NCBI GenBank assembly: GCA_905479635.1
Contig: CAJQNG010000166.1
Location: 1-38,151 of the forward strand
Length of the DNA stretch: 38,151 nt
Direction of reading: 5' to 3'
Origin: an uncultured Boseongicola sp.
GTDB lineage: Bacteria > Pseudomonadota > Alphaproteobacteria > Rhodobacterales > Rhodobacteraceae
Positions 27,544 through 35,654 of this stretch are shown here, piece by piece. The position numbers and the translations under genes are program-made. The notes below the pieces were generated by a model that did no database searches, had not been told where the DNA came from, and saw only the letters and a program-made list of their open reading frames with translations. Position 1 is the stretch's first letter. Every line of letters begins with the position of its first letter.

Positions 27544-28189
27544 CGAAACCGACCGCGTGACCGCCGAGAGCCTTTTCGAAGCACCGCCGTTGGCCGAGCA
27601 AGAACGGATGGTTGAAGCGATTTTGTTCGCGACGGCCGAGCCCGTCACTATTTCCGAACTGAACGCGCGGATGCCGCACGGCGCGGATGGGGGGCAAGCC
27701 ATTGAAATGCTGTCGAAACGCTACGAAGGGCGTGGGGTTTCAGTGGTAAAGATCGGCGAGGCATTTGCGATGCGCACTGCACCTGACCTTGGGTTTTTGA
27801 TGCGCAAAGAATCGGTTGAGACGCGAAAACTTAGCCGTGCGGCGATCGAAACTTTGGCGATTATTTCTTATCATCAGCCTGTGACACGGGCCGAGATTGA
27901 AGAGATCAGGGGCGTGTCAGTGTCTCGTGGGACAGTGGATCAGCTTTTGGAATTGGAGTGGATTCGTTTTGGACGGCGGCGGATGACACCGGGGCGTCCT
28001 GTGACCTATGTGGTGACGCAGGGTTTTCTGGATCATTTCGGATTGGAAAGCGCGCGCGATCTGCCGGGTGTGAAGGAACTAAGGGCTGCAGGGCTCTTGG
28101 AGAGCCGACCGCCTCCGGGCGAGCCATTGGAGGGCGAAGACGAAGAGCATGATGAAAATCAGGCTGAGATGTTTGAGGACGAGGACTGA
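27536..28189 (+). CDS. scpB: Segregation and condensation protein B
   Basis: This encodes 217 residues from GTG 27536, which lies inside the scpA end; the longer frame from 27356 would need a start far within scpA. ScpB is the winged-helix partner of ScpA in SMC condensin. Motifs: MVEAILFATAEPVTISEL, RKLSRAAIETLAIISYHQPVTRAEIEEIRGVSVS (about 98-132), and GRRRMTPGRPVTYVVTQGFLDHFGL (about 144-168). The C-terminal tail is highly acidic (EDEEHDE). It ends the operon unless the micro-ORF after it is real. In related bacteria tatABC often follows, but not here. Confidence 0.96.
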   Translation: MADETDRVTAESLFEAPPLAEQERMVEAILFATAEPVTISELNARMPHGADGGQAIEMLSKRYEGRGVSVVKIGEAFAMRTAPDLGFLMRKESVETRKLSRAAIETLAIISYHQPVTRAEIEEIRGVSVSRGTVDQLLELEWIRFGRRRMTPGRPVTYVVTQGFLDHFGLESARDLPGVKELRAAGLLESRPPPGEPLEGEDEEHDENQAEMFEDED

Positions 28190-28194
28190 ACGCC

Positions 28195-28299
28195 ATTAAT
28201 TTCGAACGGGTTTTGCGGGTGGTGATGCGGCGGGTCTTGCTTAAGGGAGCGAGCAAGGTAATGCGTTCCAGGGCTGCTAAACCGACGCCGGGGGCTTGA
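28195..28299 (+). CDS. Possible micro-protein downstream of scpB
   Basis: Five bases after scpB a basic frame of 34 codons runs to TGA 28297-28299. It could begin at ATT 28195 or at a later GTG/ATG (ATG 28225). The peptide has two short amphipathic basic parts, ERVLRVVMRRVLLKGASKVM in sequence. This resembles tiny basic proteins found in Rhodobacteraceae, but I recall no name. The lack of a clear start codon is the main doubt. The remaining bases to 28376 contain nothing I can identify. Confidence 0.25.
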   Translation: MNFERVLRVVMRRVLLKGASKVMRSRAAKPTPGA

Positions 28300-28376
28300 G
28301 GAGAGTCGCGCGTTGTATCGGGTGATCTTTTGAATCCGCGCGTGTGGTTTTCAAATCTTTGTAAAAAGGTGACGCG

Positions 28377-29456
28377 TCATGGCGTGCGGAAGTGCTTCGA
28401 AAGTTTGAGGCCCTGTCCCTGATAATTTGATTTGATCTCGCGACCGTAGAGGGTTTGCGGGATTTCCGTCATCTTTTCGTAGACGAGGCGCCCGACGATC
28501 TGGCCGTGTTCGAGGACAAATGGGGCTTCATGGCAGCGGACCTCAAGCACGCCGCGCGAGCCTTCGCCGCCTGCTTCGGCCCAGCCAAATCCGGGGTCGA
28601 AAAAGCCTGCATAATGGACGCGAAATTCGCCAACCATCGCGATGTAGGGGGCCATTTCGGCAGCGTGGTCAGGGGGGATGACGATCGCTTCGCGGCTGAC
28701 GAGAATGTAGAAGGCGCCGGGGTCAAGGATGATCCAGCCGGTGTCTGTGCGCACCTCTTCCCAGTAGTCCGCAGGGGCGTAGTGAGCGAGTTTTGATAGG
28801 TCTATGACGCCTGCGTGGGGTTTGGCGCGGTAGCCGACGAGGGTTCCTGTTTCGGGTTTGAGGTCGACCGAGAAACCCAACCCCCCAGAGATCACTGCGT
28901 CACCGGAGACGATGGGTGATTTTGCATGAAGGGCTCGTAAGTCGTTGTCATTTAATACGGTTTGCCCACGGCGGAAGATGATTTGGTTCAGCATCTGGCC
29001 GGTTTTCGCGATTACCGAGAAACTTTGCGGGCATACTTCGACATAGAGCGCGCCGTCGTAGCCATCTGGGATGCGGTCAAACTCATGACCGAAATCGGTG
29101 ATGATACGGGTCAGAAGATCGAGACGGCCAATGGAAGATTTGGCACTTGCCGCACCGGTTGTGCCCTTCGGCAGACTGAGGCGTTCGAGGAGGGGGACGA
29201 CGTAGACGCAGCCTTTTTCCAGTACGGCTCCGGCGGCGAGGTCAATTTCGTGCATGGTAAAATCGGTAAGGCGGTCGGCAACGGTGCGGTCTTTTCCGGT
29301 AAGGAAGGACGCACGAACGCGATAGGCGCGATGTCCGAGGCGCAAATCAAGCGAGGCGGGCTGAACTTGTCCGTCTTTGAAGGGGAGCGACGCGGCGATG
29401 GTACCGCTGTCGATCATCGCTCTGATTTCGCTGTCGGTGAGAACACCCTGTTTCAT
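28377..29456 (-). CDS. dcd: 2'-deoxycytidine 5'-triphosphate deaminase (PF06559 type)
   Basis: This encodes 359 residues from ATG 29456. It is a long dCTP deaminase with two related dUTPase-fold halves; the enzyme turns dCTP to dUTP for thymidylate synthesis. Diagnostic stretches are LTDSEIRAMID at the N terminus, VQPASLDLRLG near residue 31, ASAKSSIGRLDLLTRI near 103, and QMLNQIIFRRGQ near 155, with a repeat-like second half up to 359. Standard Dcd is only about 190 residues. The gene symbol is by function, not orthology. The 5' end faces the tRNA-Pro terminator, 16 bp away. Confidence 0.9.
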   Translation of the reverse strand: MKQGVLTDSEIRAMIDSGTIAASLPFKDGQVQPASLDLRLGHRAYRVRASFLTGKDRTVADRLTDFTMHEIDLAAGAVLEKGCVYVVPLLERLSLPKGTTGAASAKSSIGRLDLLTRIITDFGHEFDRIPDGYDGALYVEVCPQSFSVIAKTGQMLNQIIFRRGQTVLNDNDLRALHAKSPIVSGDAVISGGLGFSVDLKPETGTLVGYRAKPHAGVIDLSKLAHYAPADYWEEVRTDTGWIILDPGAFYILVSREAIVIPPDHAAEMAPYIAMVGEFRVHYAGFFDPGFGWAEAGGEGSRGVLEVRCHEAPFVLEHGQIVGRLVYEKMTEIPQTLYGREIKSNYQGQGLKLSKHFRTP

Positions 29457-29472
29457 CGTGCCTCGGGTCTTT

Positions 29473-29498
29473 AAAACGCCCGCCTCAGATGGCGGGCG
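29473..29498 (-). terminator. Rho-independent terminator of tRNA-Pro
   Basis: On the minus strand an 8-bp stem CGCCCGCC/GGCGGGCG (29498-29491 with 29484-29477) encloses a 6-nt loop and is followed by TTTT. It lies 10 bp after the tRNA CCA end and just upstream of the dCTP deaminase start codon. Confidence 0.85.
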
Positions 29499-29507
29499 AT
29501 TGAAATT

Positions 29508-29584
29508 TGGTCGGGCTAGCAGGACTCGAACCTGCGACCTTCCGTCCCCCAGACGGACGCGCTACCAGGCTGCGCCATAGCCCG
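29508..29584 (-). tRNA. tRNA-Pro, anticodon GGG
   Basis: The 77-nt minus-strand sequence folds as a cloverleaf. Acceptor CGGGCTA pairs with TAGCCCG, the D arm has GCGC-AGCCTGGTA-GCGC, and the anticodon stem TCCGT/ACGGA holds the loop CTGGGGG (anticodon GGG, Pro). The T arm is GCAGG-TTCGAAT-CCTGC, then discriminator A and an encoded CCA. Anticodon GGG reads CCC/CCU codons. The gene sits between merR and the dCTP deaminase gene, with its own terminator. Confidence 0.97.
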
Positions 29585-29663
29585 ACGGTTGAGGTTCTGA
29601 CCGAAAAGCGCGATGGCTGCAAGGGTCGATCTGTCTGGATTTGGCACCCTCCGGCTGCATGGA

Positions 29664-30416
29664 TCAGCTTTGGGCGTTGCGAAGTGCTATCAGGCGATCT
29701 CGGGCGGCTTTGAGCGTGGAATGGTGTGCAGCGAGGTGCGCTGTTGGCATGACCGCGAGGCGGGCCGCGATGCCGGGGGCGTCAGAGAAAGCGGGATCGT
29801 CGTCGCCCGGATCGGTTTCAGGCACGTTGGGCGTCGCCGGGATTTGCGGCGGTGAGGGGGCAGGTGGTTCGATGGCTGTGGGCTGTGTCGGAGCGGCTTC
29901 CGGCGCGGGCCTGCTGCGCGACGGCACGAAGGTTGGCATGAGAATTTCTTCGTCGGCGTCTTGTTTTTGTGCGCCTGATAATATGTCGAGTTGTTCGACG
30001 TCCTCTTCATCATCCGCGGGCTCTGATTCCGCCTCGGTTTCCGGTTCTTCTTTGTAGGTTTGACGCACTGACAGGGCCGGACTTGTAGGCGTCGCGGCGT
30101 GTTCGACAACGGTGTCGTCTGACGTATCCTGAAGGTCTGTATCCAGCGATTGTGAGAATGAAGAGACATGCTTAACGCCATGTTCACGCAGCAGTTTCTG
30201 GACGCCACGGATCGTCATGCCCTGATCGTGCAGCAGCGCTTTCACGCCGCCGATCAGGCGCATGTCCGAGGGTCGATAGTACCGTCGTCCGCCTGCGCGC
30301 TTCACCGGTTTGATTTGCGCAAACCGGCTTTCCCAAAATCGCAGAACATGGGTCGGGATATCGAGCCACTCGGCCACTTCCGAGATTGTGCGGAAGGCGT
30401 CGGGCGATTTTTCCAT
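29664..30416 (-). CDS. MerR family transcriptional regulator
   Basis: This encodes 250 residues from ATG 30416. An N-terminal MerR-type winged helix-turn-helix at about 8-75 is clear: [25 protein letters not shown] then [20 protein letters not shown]. The remaining 170 residues are acidic, Pro/Glu-rich and without the cysteine metal-binding loop of MerR or CueR, so it probably does not sense metals. It starts nine bases after the ihfA stop on the same strand, an arrangement seen throughout Rhodobacteraceae. Target genes are unknown. Confidence 0.92.
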   Translation of the reverse strand: MEKSPDAFRTISEVAEWLDIPTHVLRFWESRFAQIKPVKRAGGRRYYRPSDMRLIGGVKALLHDQGMTIRGVQKLLREHGVKHVSSFSQSLDTDLQDTSDDTVVEHAATPTSPALSVRQTYKEEPETEAESEPADDEEDVEQLDILSGAQKQDADEEILMPTFVPSRSRPAPEAAPTQPTAIEPPAPSPPQIPATPNVPETDPGDDDPAFSDAPGIAARLAVMPTAHLAAHHSTLKAARDRLIALRNAQS

Positions 30417-30425
30417 GAAGTGGGG

Positions 30426-30728
30426 TTAGCTCTTGTTGCCGGCCGCGACACGATCCTTCATCAGGTGCGACGGACGGAATGTCAGAACGCGACGCGGATG
30501 GATCGGGACTTCTTGGCCAGTTTTTGGATTACGACCGACGCGAGCCGCTTTGTCGCGGACCGAGAACGTGCCGAAGGATGAAATCTTCACCTGGTCACCG
30601 GATGCCAGTGCATCGGACATGTGCGCGAGAACGCCTTCTACAAGCTGAGCAGATTCGTTGCGGCTGAGACCGACCTCGCGAAACACTGCTTCGCTGAGAT
30701 CCATGCGTGTCAAAGTCTTTTCGCTCAT
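30426..30728 (-). CDS. ihfA: Integration host factor alpha subunit
   Basis: This encodes 100 residues from ATG 30728 ([15 protein letters not shown]); an internal ATG at residue 9 is the alternative. IHF is a DNA-bending heterodimer acting in transcription, replication and recombination. It shows the DNABII fold: the N-terminal helix pair, the [31 protein letters not shown] arm that intercalates into DNA (the Pro in RNPKTG), and the end [20 protein letters not shown]. It lies downstream of fabH and 9 bp before merR. IhfB is elsewhere. Confidence 0.96.
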   Translation of the reverse strand: MSEKTLTRMDLSEAVFREVGLSRNESAQLVEGVLAHMSDALASGDQVKISSFGTFSVRDKAARVGRNPKTGQEVPIHPRRVLTFRPSHLMKDRVAAGNKS

Positions 30729-30820
30729 CCTATCCCCCGTGAGATTTGTTCACGAGGAGAATGGGCGCGATGAATTTCCGAGTCAATATCAAGGCCTTGA
30801 GAAAAAGGCTTAAAGGACAA

Positions 30821-31792
30821 TTACCAGCGGAGAACCACCGCTCCCCATGCCAATCCGCCACCAATTGCTTCGGTCACGATGAGGTTGCCGGGTTTGATCT
30901 GGCCGCGCTCGACGCCAACGGACAGGGCCAAGGGAATCGATGCAGCCGACGTATTGCCGTGATCTTGCACGGTGAGCACGACGCGATCGAGACCAACACC
31001 CATCTTCTGTGCAGTTGATTTGATGATCCGTAAATTGGCCTGGTGCGGGACGATCCAATCGATGTCGTCGCTGCCAAGATTTACTTTGGCCAAAGCAGTG
31101 TGTGCGGTTGAGGCGAGTTTCTCGACCGCGTGGCGGAATACCTCTTTTCCCTGCATTTTCAAGTGGCCAGTGGACTGGGTTGAAACCCCGCCGTCGACGT
31201 AGAGGATGTCTTTGTGGCGGCCGTCTGAGTTCAGGTCGGTGGCGAGAATGCCGCGGTCGGCATTGGTGCCGTCGCCTTCGACGGCCTCAAGAATGAGCGC
31301 GCCGGCGCCGTCGCCGAAAAGCACGCTGGTGGTGCGATCGGACCAGTCCATGATGCGACTGAAGGTTTCTGCGCCAATGACGATGACACGATTTACCTGG
31401 CCTGAGACGATCAGGGCATTGGCGGTGGCAAGCGCGAAAACGAAGCCCGCGCAAACGGCCTGAACGTCAAAGGCGAAGCCAGTTGTCATGCCAAGTTTGG
31501 CCTGAACCATGGTTGCCGCAGATGGGAATGTCAGGTCAGCGGTAGAAGTGGCCACGATGATTGCGTCGATGTCGGAGGCTTTGATGCCTGCCATGTCGAG
31601 AGCGTTTTGGGCCGCTTTTGTTGCCATGTCGGACGTGGTTTCGTCGTTGGCAGCGAAGTGGCGACGCTCGATGCCTGAGCGCGAGCGGATCCACTCGTCA
31701 GAAGTGTCGATTGTCGCTTCAAATTCGCTGTTTGGCACAACCCTCTTGGGGAGATAGTGCCCGACGCCTTGGACCTGAGCGCGTATTGTCAT
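30821..31792 (-). CDS. fabH: 3-oxoacyl-ACP synthase III (FabH)
   Basis: This encodes 323 residues from ATG 31792, which overlaps the plsX stop (ATGA). FabH condenses acetyl-CoA with malonyl-ACP to start fatty-acid synthesis. The catalytic triad is Cys114 (QAVCAGFVFA), His250 (PHQANLRI) and Asn280 (GNTSAASIP), with the family GGG near residue 313 (AIGGGLAWGAVVL). Length is normal. Coupling with plsX and rpmF is the classic arrangement that ties phospholipid and fatty-acid synthesis to ribosome growth. Confidence 0.97.
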   Translation of the reverse strand: MTIRAQVQGVGHYLPKRVVPNSEFEATIDTSDEWIRSRSGIERRHFAANDETTSDMATKAAQNALDMAGIKASDIDAIIVATSTADLTFPSAATMVQAKLGMTTGFAFDVQAVCAGFVFALATANALIVSGQVNRVIVIGAETFSRIMDWSDRTTSVLFGDGAGALILEAVEGDGTNADRGILATDLNSDGRHKDILYVDGGVSTQSTGHLKMQGKEVFRHAVEKLASTAHTALAKVNLGSDDIDWIVPHQANLRIIKSTAQKMGVGLDRVVLTVQDHGNTSAASIPLALSVGVERGQIKPGNLIVTEAIGGGLAWGAVVLRW

Positions 31793-32895
31793 GCGTTTTG
31801 CTCGTTTTTTTCTGGCATCCCGTCGTCATCGTGACTCGGCTGTCCTGTGGATGCAACCCGCGCTGCAAGGCGGTCTGTAAAGCCGCTTTCGGCAAGGCGG
31901 AAGGCAAGTTTGATCGCAGAAGAGACCCCGGTCGCATCGGCCGAGCCGTGGGATTTGACCACGGTGCCGTTTAGGCCAAGGAACACGCCGCCGTTGACGC
32001 GACGCGGGTCGATGCGTTTTGTCAGGCGTTTCAGGGACCCAAGCGCGAGGAGGGCTGCAAATTTGCTGAGCAGGGTGGCGTTAAAGGCCTCGCGCAATAA
32101 CTCGCGGATGAGACTTGCGGTGCCTTCGCCGGTTTTGAGGGCCACGTTACCTGTGAAGCCGTCCGTGACGATGACGTCCACGCGGTTTGACGGGATGTCG
32201 CCGCCTTCGACGAAGCCAACGAATTCAAGTTCTGCGGCGGGGGCCATTTCCGCAATCAGGTCGTGGGCAGATTTGATCTCGGCGCGGCCTTTGTGTTCTT
32301 CGGTGCCGACGTTCAAGAGGCCGATGCGGGGACGGTCGATGCCCAGACCGTTGCGCGCGTAAGAGCCACCCATAAGGGCATATTGCAAAAGGTCTCTTTC
32401 GTCTGCGCGGATGTCAGCGCCTACATCGAGCATGATGTTAAAGCCGCCTGTGTTGCGCGACGGCCAAAGGCAGGCGATGGCGGGTCGGTCTACGCCCGGA
32501 ATTTTACGCAGGCGTAGCATTGAGACGGCCATGAGCGCGCCAGTGTTGCCGCAAGATACGACGGCCTGCGCCTCGCCGTTTTTCACGGCGTCAACCGCGG
32601 ACCACATAGAGGTGTTCTTGCCGTTGCGCATCACATGGGCCGGTTTGGCGTCCATAGTGACGACCTCTGCGGTGTCGCGGATTTCACAGCGGTCGGTGAG
32701 ACCGGCTTTTTCGACCAGAGGGGCGATCTCGGCCGCGCGTCCATGCACGATAAACCCGATGTCAGGGTTTTTCTCGGCGCTTTTGGCAATGCCAGAAACG
32801 ACGGCGGGCGGCCCTTGGTCTCCGCCCATCGCATCTACAGAGATGACTGTGCGCCTACGCGCCCCGTGAGTGCTTTGATCGAACGTCGTCGTCAT
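31789..32895 (-). CDS. plsX: Phosphate acyltransferase PlsX
   Basis: This encodes 368 residues from ATG 32895. PlsX converts acyl-ACP to acyl-phosphate for PlsY, the first step of phospholipid synthesis, at the inner membrane face. Motifs: VISVDAMGGDQGPPAVVSGI near residue 18-37, then the glycine-rich SCGNTGALMA near 119-128 and GADIRADERDLLQYALMG near 157. It also shows VTDGFTGNVALKTGEG near 239 and LLALGSLKRLTKRIDPRRVNGG near 285. The stop overlaps fabH by 4 nt, and rpmF lies 27 bp upstream. Confidence 0.97.
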   Translation of the reverse strand: MTTTFDQSTHGARRRTVISVDAMGGDQGPPAVVSGIAKSAEKNPDIGFIVHGRAAEIAPLVEKAGLTDRCEIRDTAEVVTMDAKPAHVMRNGKNTSMWSAVDAVKNGEAQAVVSCGNTGALMAVSMLRLRKIPGVDRPAIACLWPSRNTGGFNIMLDVGADIRADERDLLQYALMGGSYARNGLGIDRPRIGLLNVGTEEHKGRAEIKSAHDLIAEMAPAAELEFVGFVEGGDIPSNRVDVIVTDGFTGNVALKTGEGTASLIRELLREAFNATLLSKFAALLALGSLKRLTKRIDPRRVNGGVFLGLNGTVVKSHGSADATGVSSAIKLAFRLAESGFTDRLAARVASTGQPSHDDDGMPEKNEQNA

Positions 32896-32922
32896 CGCGT
32901 GGGGCGCACCCGCACGAGCGGC

Positions 32923-33129
32923 TTACGCCGCGTCGTCGTCGAGGTCGAGTTCGTCGGCCTGAGCAACAACTTCGCGTTCAGCGTAATGGCCACAAGCGCC
33001 ACACACGTGGTGGGGACGCTTCAGCTCTCCGCAGTTTGCACACTCGGCCGGGTTACCGGGGACGAGAGAATCGTGTGCACGGCGCATGTTGCGGCGAGAC
33101 TTGGTGATCTTACTCTTAGGGACAGCCAT
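32923..33129 (-). CDS. rpmF: 50S ribosomal protein L32
   Basis: This encodes 68 residues. The N terminus [20 protein letters not shown] is the standard bacterial L32 start. A zinc ribbon is formed by Cys30, Cys33, Cys43 and Cys46 (CANC...CGAC), so this is the zinc-binding C+ form rather than the zinc-free version. The C-terminal tail is acidic. It lies between yceD and plsX, as in many proteobacteria. Confidence 0.98.
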   Translation of the reverse strand: MAVPKSKITKSRRNMRRAHDSLVPGNPAECANCGELKRPHHVCGACGHYAEREVVAQADELDLDDDAA

Positions 33130-33276
33130 GTCACATCCTAAAGTTATTTGGGGCCACGCGCCCCCGGTGTTTCAGCGGTTGAAGCGGTCATACGCAACTG
33201 CGCGTCCGGTGTCCAACCCAATCATTTGAGCGAGGCCGAGAACATACTGCGATTCCGTTGAAACGCAAGGGTCATT

Positions 33277-33819
33277 TCACGCGTCATCGGCGCCATTGTT
33301 TTTGAGCTTCTCCTGCAACGATTTCAGGGCGGCGAAGGGTTTGACATCGTCGTCGGTCATTGGGGTCTGGCCGGGCTCTGTTACGACGATTTCAACGGCG
33401 TCGGCATCTTTCACACGGGGCCATGCGGGCATGGCGAGCGCTACGCATTCTTCCATGACCAAAGCGAGATCGAGATATTGGGGCAGAGGCTCGACTGTGT
33501 CGTCCACAAGCATTTCGGCTTCTGCTTCGTCCGTGTGCTCGGTCAAATCGGCGAGGTAGCGGCGGACAATTTCTTCGTCGATGCGGGTGGTGATAGGATC
33601 AAGGGTCACGACGCAAGACTGCACAACAGTTGCGCCAAGGAGTGCGTGAAGCTCCCAGTCGGCTTTACCGGTTGGGATGAGGTAGCCCTTGAACGTCAGC
33701 TTTTTGACGCCAGAGATGCCGAGGCGGTTGGCGATCCCTTTTCGCTCGGTGGCGTTGGGCACGAGGTCAAAATCGGTTTTTCGCTTCAGGTCGCTGAGGC
33801 GCGGGTGGTTGGTCTCCAT
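33277..33819 (-). CDS. yceD: YceD family protein (DUF177)
   Basis: This encodes 180 residues from ATG 33819. YceD proteins of the DUF177 family are small cytoplasmic proteins linked to 23S rRNA accumulation and ribosome biogenesis in plants and bacteria. Motifs are the N-terminal RKTDFDLVPNATERKGIANRLGI, the middle VVQSCVVTLDPITTRIDEEIVRRYL, and a conserved region toward the C terminus: DLALVMEECVALAMPAWPR. It is upstream of rpmF with a 147-bp gap, which could contain an rpmF promoter or leader. It is divergent from bamE. Confidence 0.93.
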   Translation of the reverse strand: METNHPRLSDLKRKTDFDLVPNATERKGIANRLGISGVKKLTFKGYLIPTGKADWELHALLGATVVQSCVVTLDPITTRIDEEIVRRYLADLTEHTDEAEAEMLVDDTVEPLPQYLDLALVMEECVALAMPAWPRVKDADAVEIVVTEPGQTPMTDDDVKPFAALKSLQEKLKNNGADDA

Positions 33820-33900
33820 CGGGTCACTCCTTGATCCGGTGCCGTTCTCTGGGTATGCCGACTAGGCGGCTGTAGGCCGGTTGACAAGAGGTGGGGCGCG

Positions 33901-34365
33901 GTGAGGCTTTTTTTAAGGATACTGTCTCGGGGTGTGGTTGCGGGCGCTTTGATTGTGCTTGCGGCGGCGTGTGCGCGACTTGACGACCGGCATGGCTATG
34001 TTCCGGAGCCGTCAACTTTGAGCGGCGTGGTTGTCGGGCGTGACACCAAGGAGACCATTGGGTCGACGCTTGGCCAGCCGGGAACGCGCGGTATCGTCGA
34101 CGATCTTGGTTGGTACTATGTGCGTTCCGACTATGAGAGGTTCTTATGGCGGGCGCCGGTCGAGGTGGATCGTCAGGTGGTTGCCATTACGTTTGATGAC
34201 GCAGGTGTGGTCCAGAATATCGAGCGCTTTGGCTTGGAGGAGGGACAGGTCGTTGCCCTGTCCCGGCGTGTTACGGACGCCAATACGCAAGGCATCAGCT
34301 TGCTAAGGCAGCTGTTTGGGAACTTGGGAGCCTTTGATGCCTCGACGTTCTTTGACGAGAATTAA
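33901..34365 (+). CDS. bamE: BamE-like outer-membrane assembly lipoprotein (SmpA/OmlA)
   Basis: This encodes 154 residues from GTG 33901. A lipoprotein signal is visible: basic start, hydrophobic VVAGALIVLAAAC with Cys24 as the lipidated residue. The mature part (about 30-150) has the SmpA/OmlA fold with VGRDTKETIGSTLGQPGTRG and DDLGWYYVRSDYE, then FDDAGVVQNIERF. BamE is a non-catalytic helper of the outer-membrane beta-barrel machine. It is divergent from yceD and its stop overlaps the msrB stop by 2 nt on the opposite strand, leaving no terminator between them. Confidence 0.88.
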   Translation: MRLFLRILSRGVVAGALIVLAAACARLDDRHGYVPEPSTLSGVVVGRDTKETIGSTLGQPGTRGIVDDLGWYYVRSDYERFLWRAPVEVDRQVVAITFDDAGVVQNIERFGLEEGQVVALSRRVTDANTQGISLLRQLFGNLGAFDASTFFDEN

Positions 34366-34766
34366 GTCTCGTCGTCGTTTGACGGTTCAAAGTCGAGCGA
34401 CACTCCGTTGATGCAATAGCGCAAGCCCGTTGGGGCCGGGCCGTCTGGGAAGACATGGCCGAGGTGACCTTCGCAGCGATTGCAGTGAACTTCCGTGCGG
34501 CGCATGAAGAAGCCGTTGTCGACGCTTTCGGCGACCACTTCGTCGTCTACCGGTTTGTAAAACGATGGCCACCCGGTGCCGCTGTCGAATTTGTGTGACT
34601 GATCGAACAAGGGCGCGCCGCAGCCCTTGCACATGAAGGTTCCGGGGGCTTTGGGGAAGGCGTCGTTTGAGAAGGCGCGTTCAGTGCCGTGCTTGCGCAG
34701 GACTTTGAATTCCAGATCGTCGAGTTGCCCGCGCCATTCAGCGTCTGTTTTCGTGACTTTCTTCAT
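34362..34766 (-). CDS. msrB: Peptide-methionine (R)-S-oxide reductase
   Basis: This encodes 134 residues from ATG 34766, with GAAGGGG a few bases before; an upstream in-frame ATG at 34781 is less likely. MsrB reduces free or protein methionine-R-sulfoxide with thioredoxin. Zinc-binding CxxC pairs are Cys46/Cys49 (MCKGCG) and Cys95/Cys98 (CNRCEG); the catalytic cysteine is Cys118 in GLRYCINGVSL. The domain fills the whole protein. It is convergent with bamE and divergent from olsB. Confidence 0.96.
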   Translation of the reverse strand: MKKVTKTDAEWRGQLDDLEFKVLRKHGTERAFSNDAFPKAPGTFMCKGCGAPLFDQSHKFDSGTGWPSFYKPVDDEVVAESVDNGFFMRRTEVHCNRCEGHLGHVFPDGPAPTGLRYCINGVSLDFEPSNDDET

Positions 34767-34842
34767 GTGTATCCCCTTCACGGATTGTGTGGCAGTGTTG
34801 TCTGGAACTTTATCTAGGGGCGATAGTCGGTTGAACCAACTG

Positions 34843-35610
34843 ATGGCACAAAAAAGCGCACTTCGCGAGACTGCACAAGCGCGCTACCCGGCCCGGTTTC
34901 GCGCTCGGCTGGCAAGTTGTGCGGGCGAAATTGAAGCCGCACAGGCGTTGCGTGCACGGGTCTTTCGAGCGGATCGCGGTGATGCGCCGGATGCAGACCG
35001 GTTTGATGATTTGTGTCGCCATATGTTGATCGAGCGCGCCTCGGACGGCGCTTTGGCGGCGACGTTTCGACTTTTTTCGTTGGCCTCAGGCGCGGAAATC
35101 GGCCGTAGTTATTCGGCGCAGTATTATGCGCTTGAGGCTTTAGAGGGTTACGCAGCGCCGATGGTCGAGCTGGGGCGGTTTTGCGTGGTTCCAGAATTGA
35201 GCGATCCTGACGTTTTGCGTGTGGCCTGGGGGGCCTTAGCGCGGGTTGTGGACGAGGACAGCGTTGAGATGTTGTTTGGTTGCTCGTCGTTTCAAGGCAC
35301 TGAGGTTTGCAATTATTCGGATGCCTTTGCGATGTTGCGGGACCGGCATTTGGCGCCGCGTCGGTGGCGGCCGCGTGTGAAAGCGCCGGATGTGTTTCGC
35401 TTTGCACGCGCTTTACGAAGCGAGCCCGACCGGACCAAGGCTTTGAAAACAATGCCGCCTTTGCTTCGCTCATATCTGACAATGGGGGGCTGGGTCAGTG
35501 ATCACGCGGTGGTGGATCGCGATTTAAATACGCTGCATGTGTTCACGGGGCTCGAGATTTCAGCGATCCCGCTGGCGCGCGCCCGCGCTATTCGTGCGGC
35601 GGCGGGATAA
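34843..35610 (+). CDS. olsB: Ornithine N-acyltransferase OlsB (GNAT superfamily)
   Basis: This encodes 255 residues from ATG 34843; the frame is open to 34627 but that part lies across msrB. OlsB attaches a 3-hydroxy fatty acid from ACP to the alpha-amino group of ornithine, the first step of ornithine lipid. The acyltransferase_5-type domain is visible as ARLASCAGEIEAAQALRARVFR near residue 22-43, then RFDDLCRHMLIER, VELGRFCVVPELSDPDVLRVAW (about 107-128) and the C-terminal LLRSYLTMGGWVSDHAVVDRDLNTLHVF. It ends 44 bp before the ABC-F gene. The second enzyme, OlsA, is not adjacent in the window. Confidence 0.88.
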   Translation: MAQKSALRETAQARYPARFRARLASCAGEIEAAQALRARVFRADRGDAPDADRFDDLCRHMLIERASDGALAATFRLFSLASGAEIGRSYSAQYYALEALEGYAAPMVELGRFCVVPELSDPDVLRVAWGALARVVDEDSVEMLFGCSSFQGTEVCNYSDAFAMLRDRHLAPRRWRPRVKAPDVFRFARALRSEPDRTKALKTMPPLLRSYLTMGGWVSDHAVVDRDLNTLHVFTGLEISAIPLARARAIRAAAG

Positions 35611-35654
35611 CACAGGGCGTTGACGGCGCTTTGAGGGCCGGGTAGCCCGCCTGC

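Noticed and set aside
33478-33834. 118-codon plus-strand frame over yceD
   Set aside because: Shadow of the yceD gene, which has clear DUF177 motifs on the minus strand.
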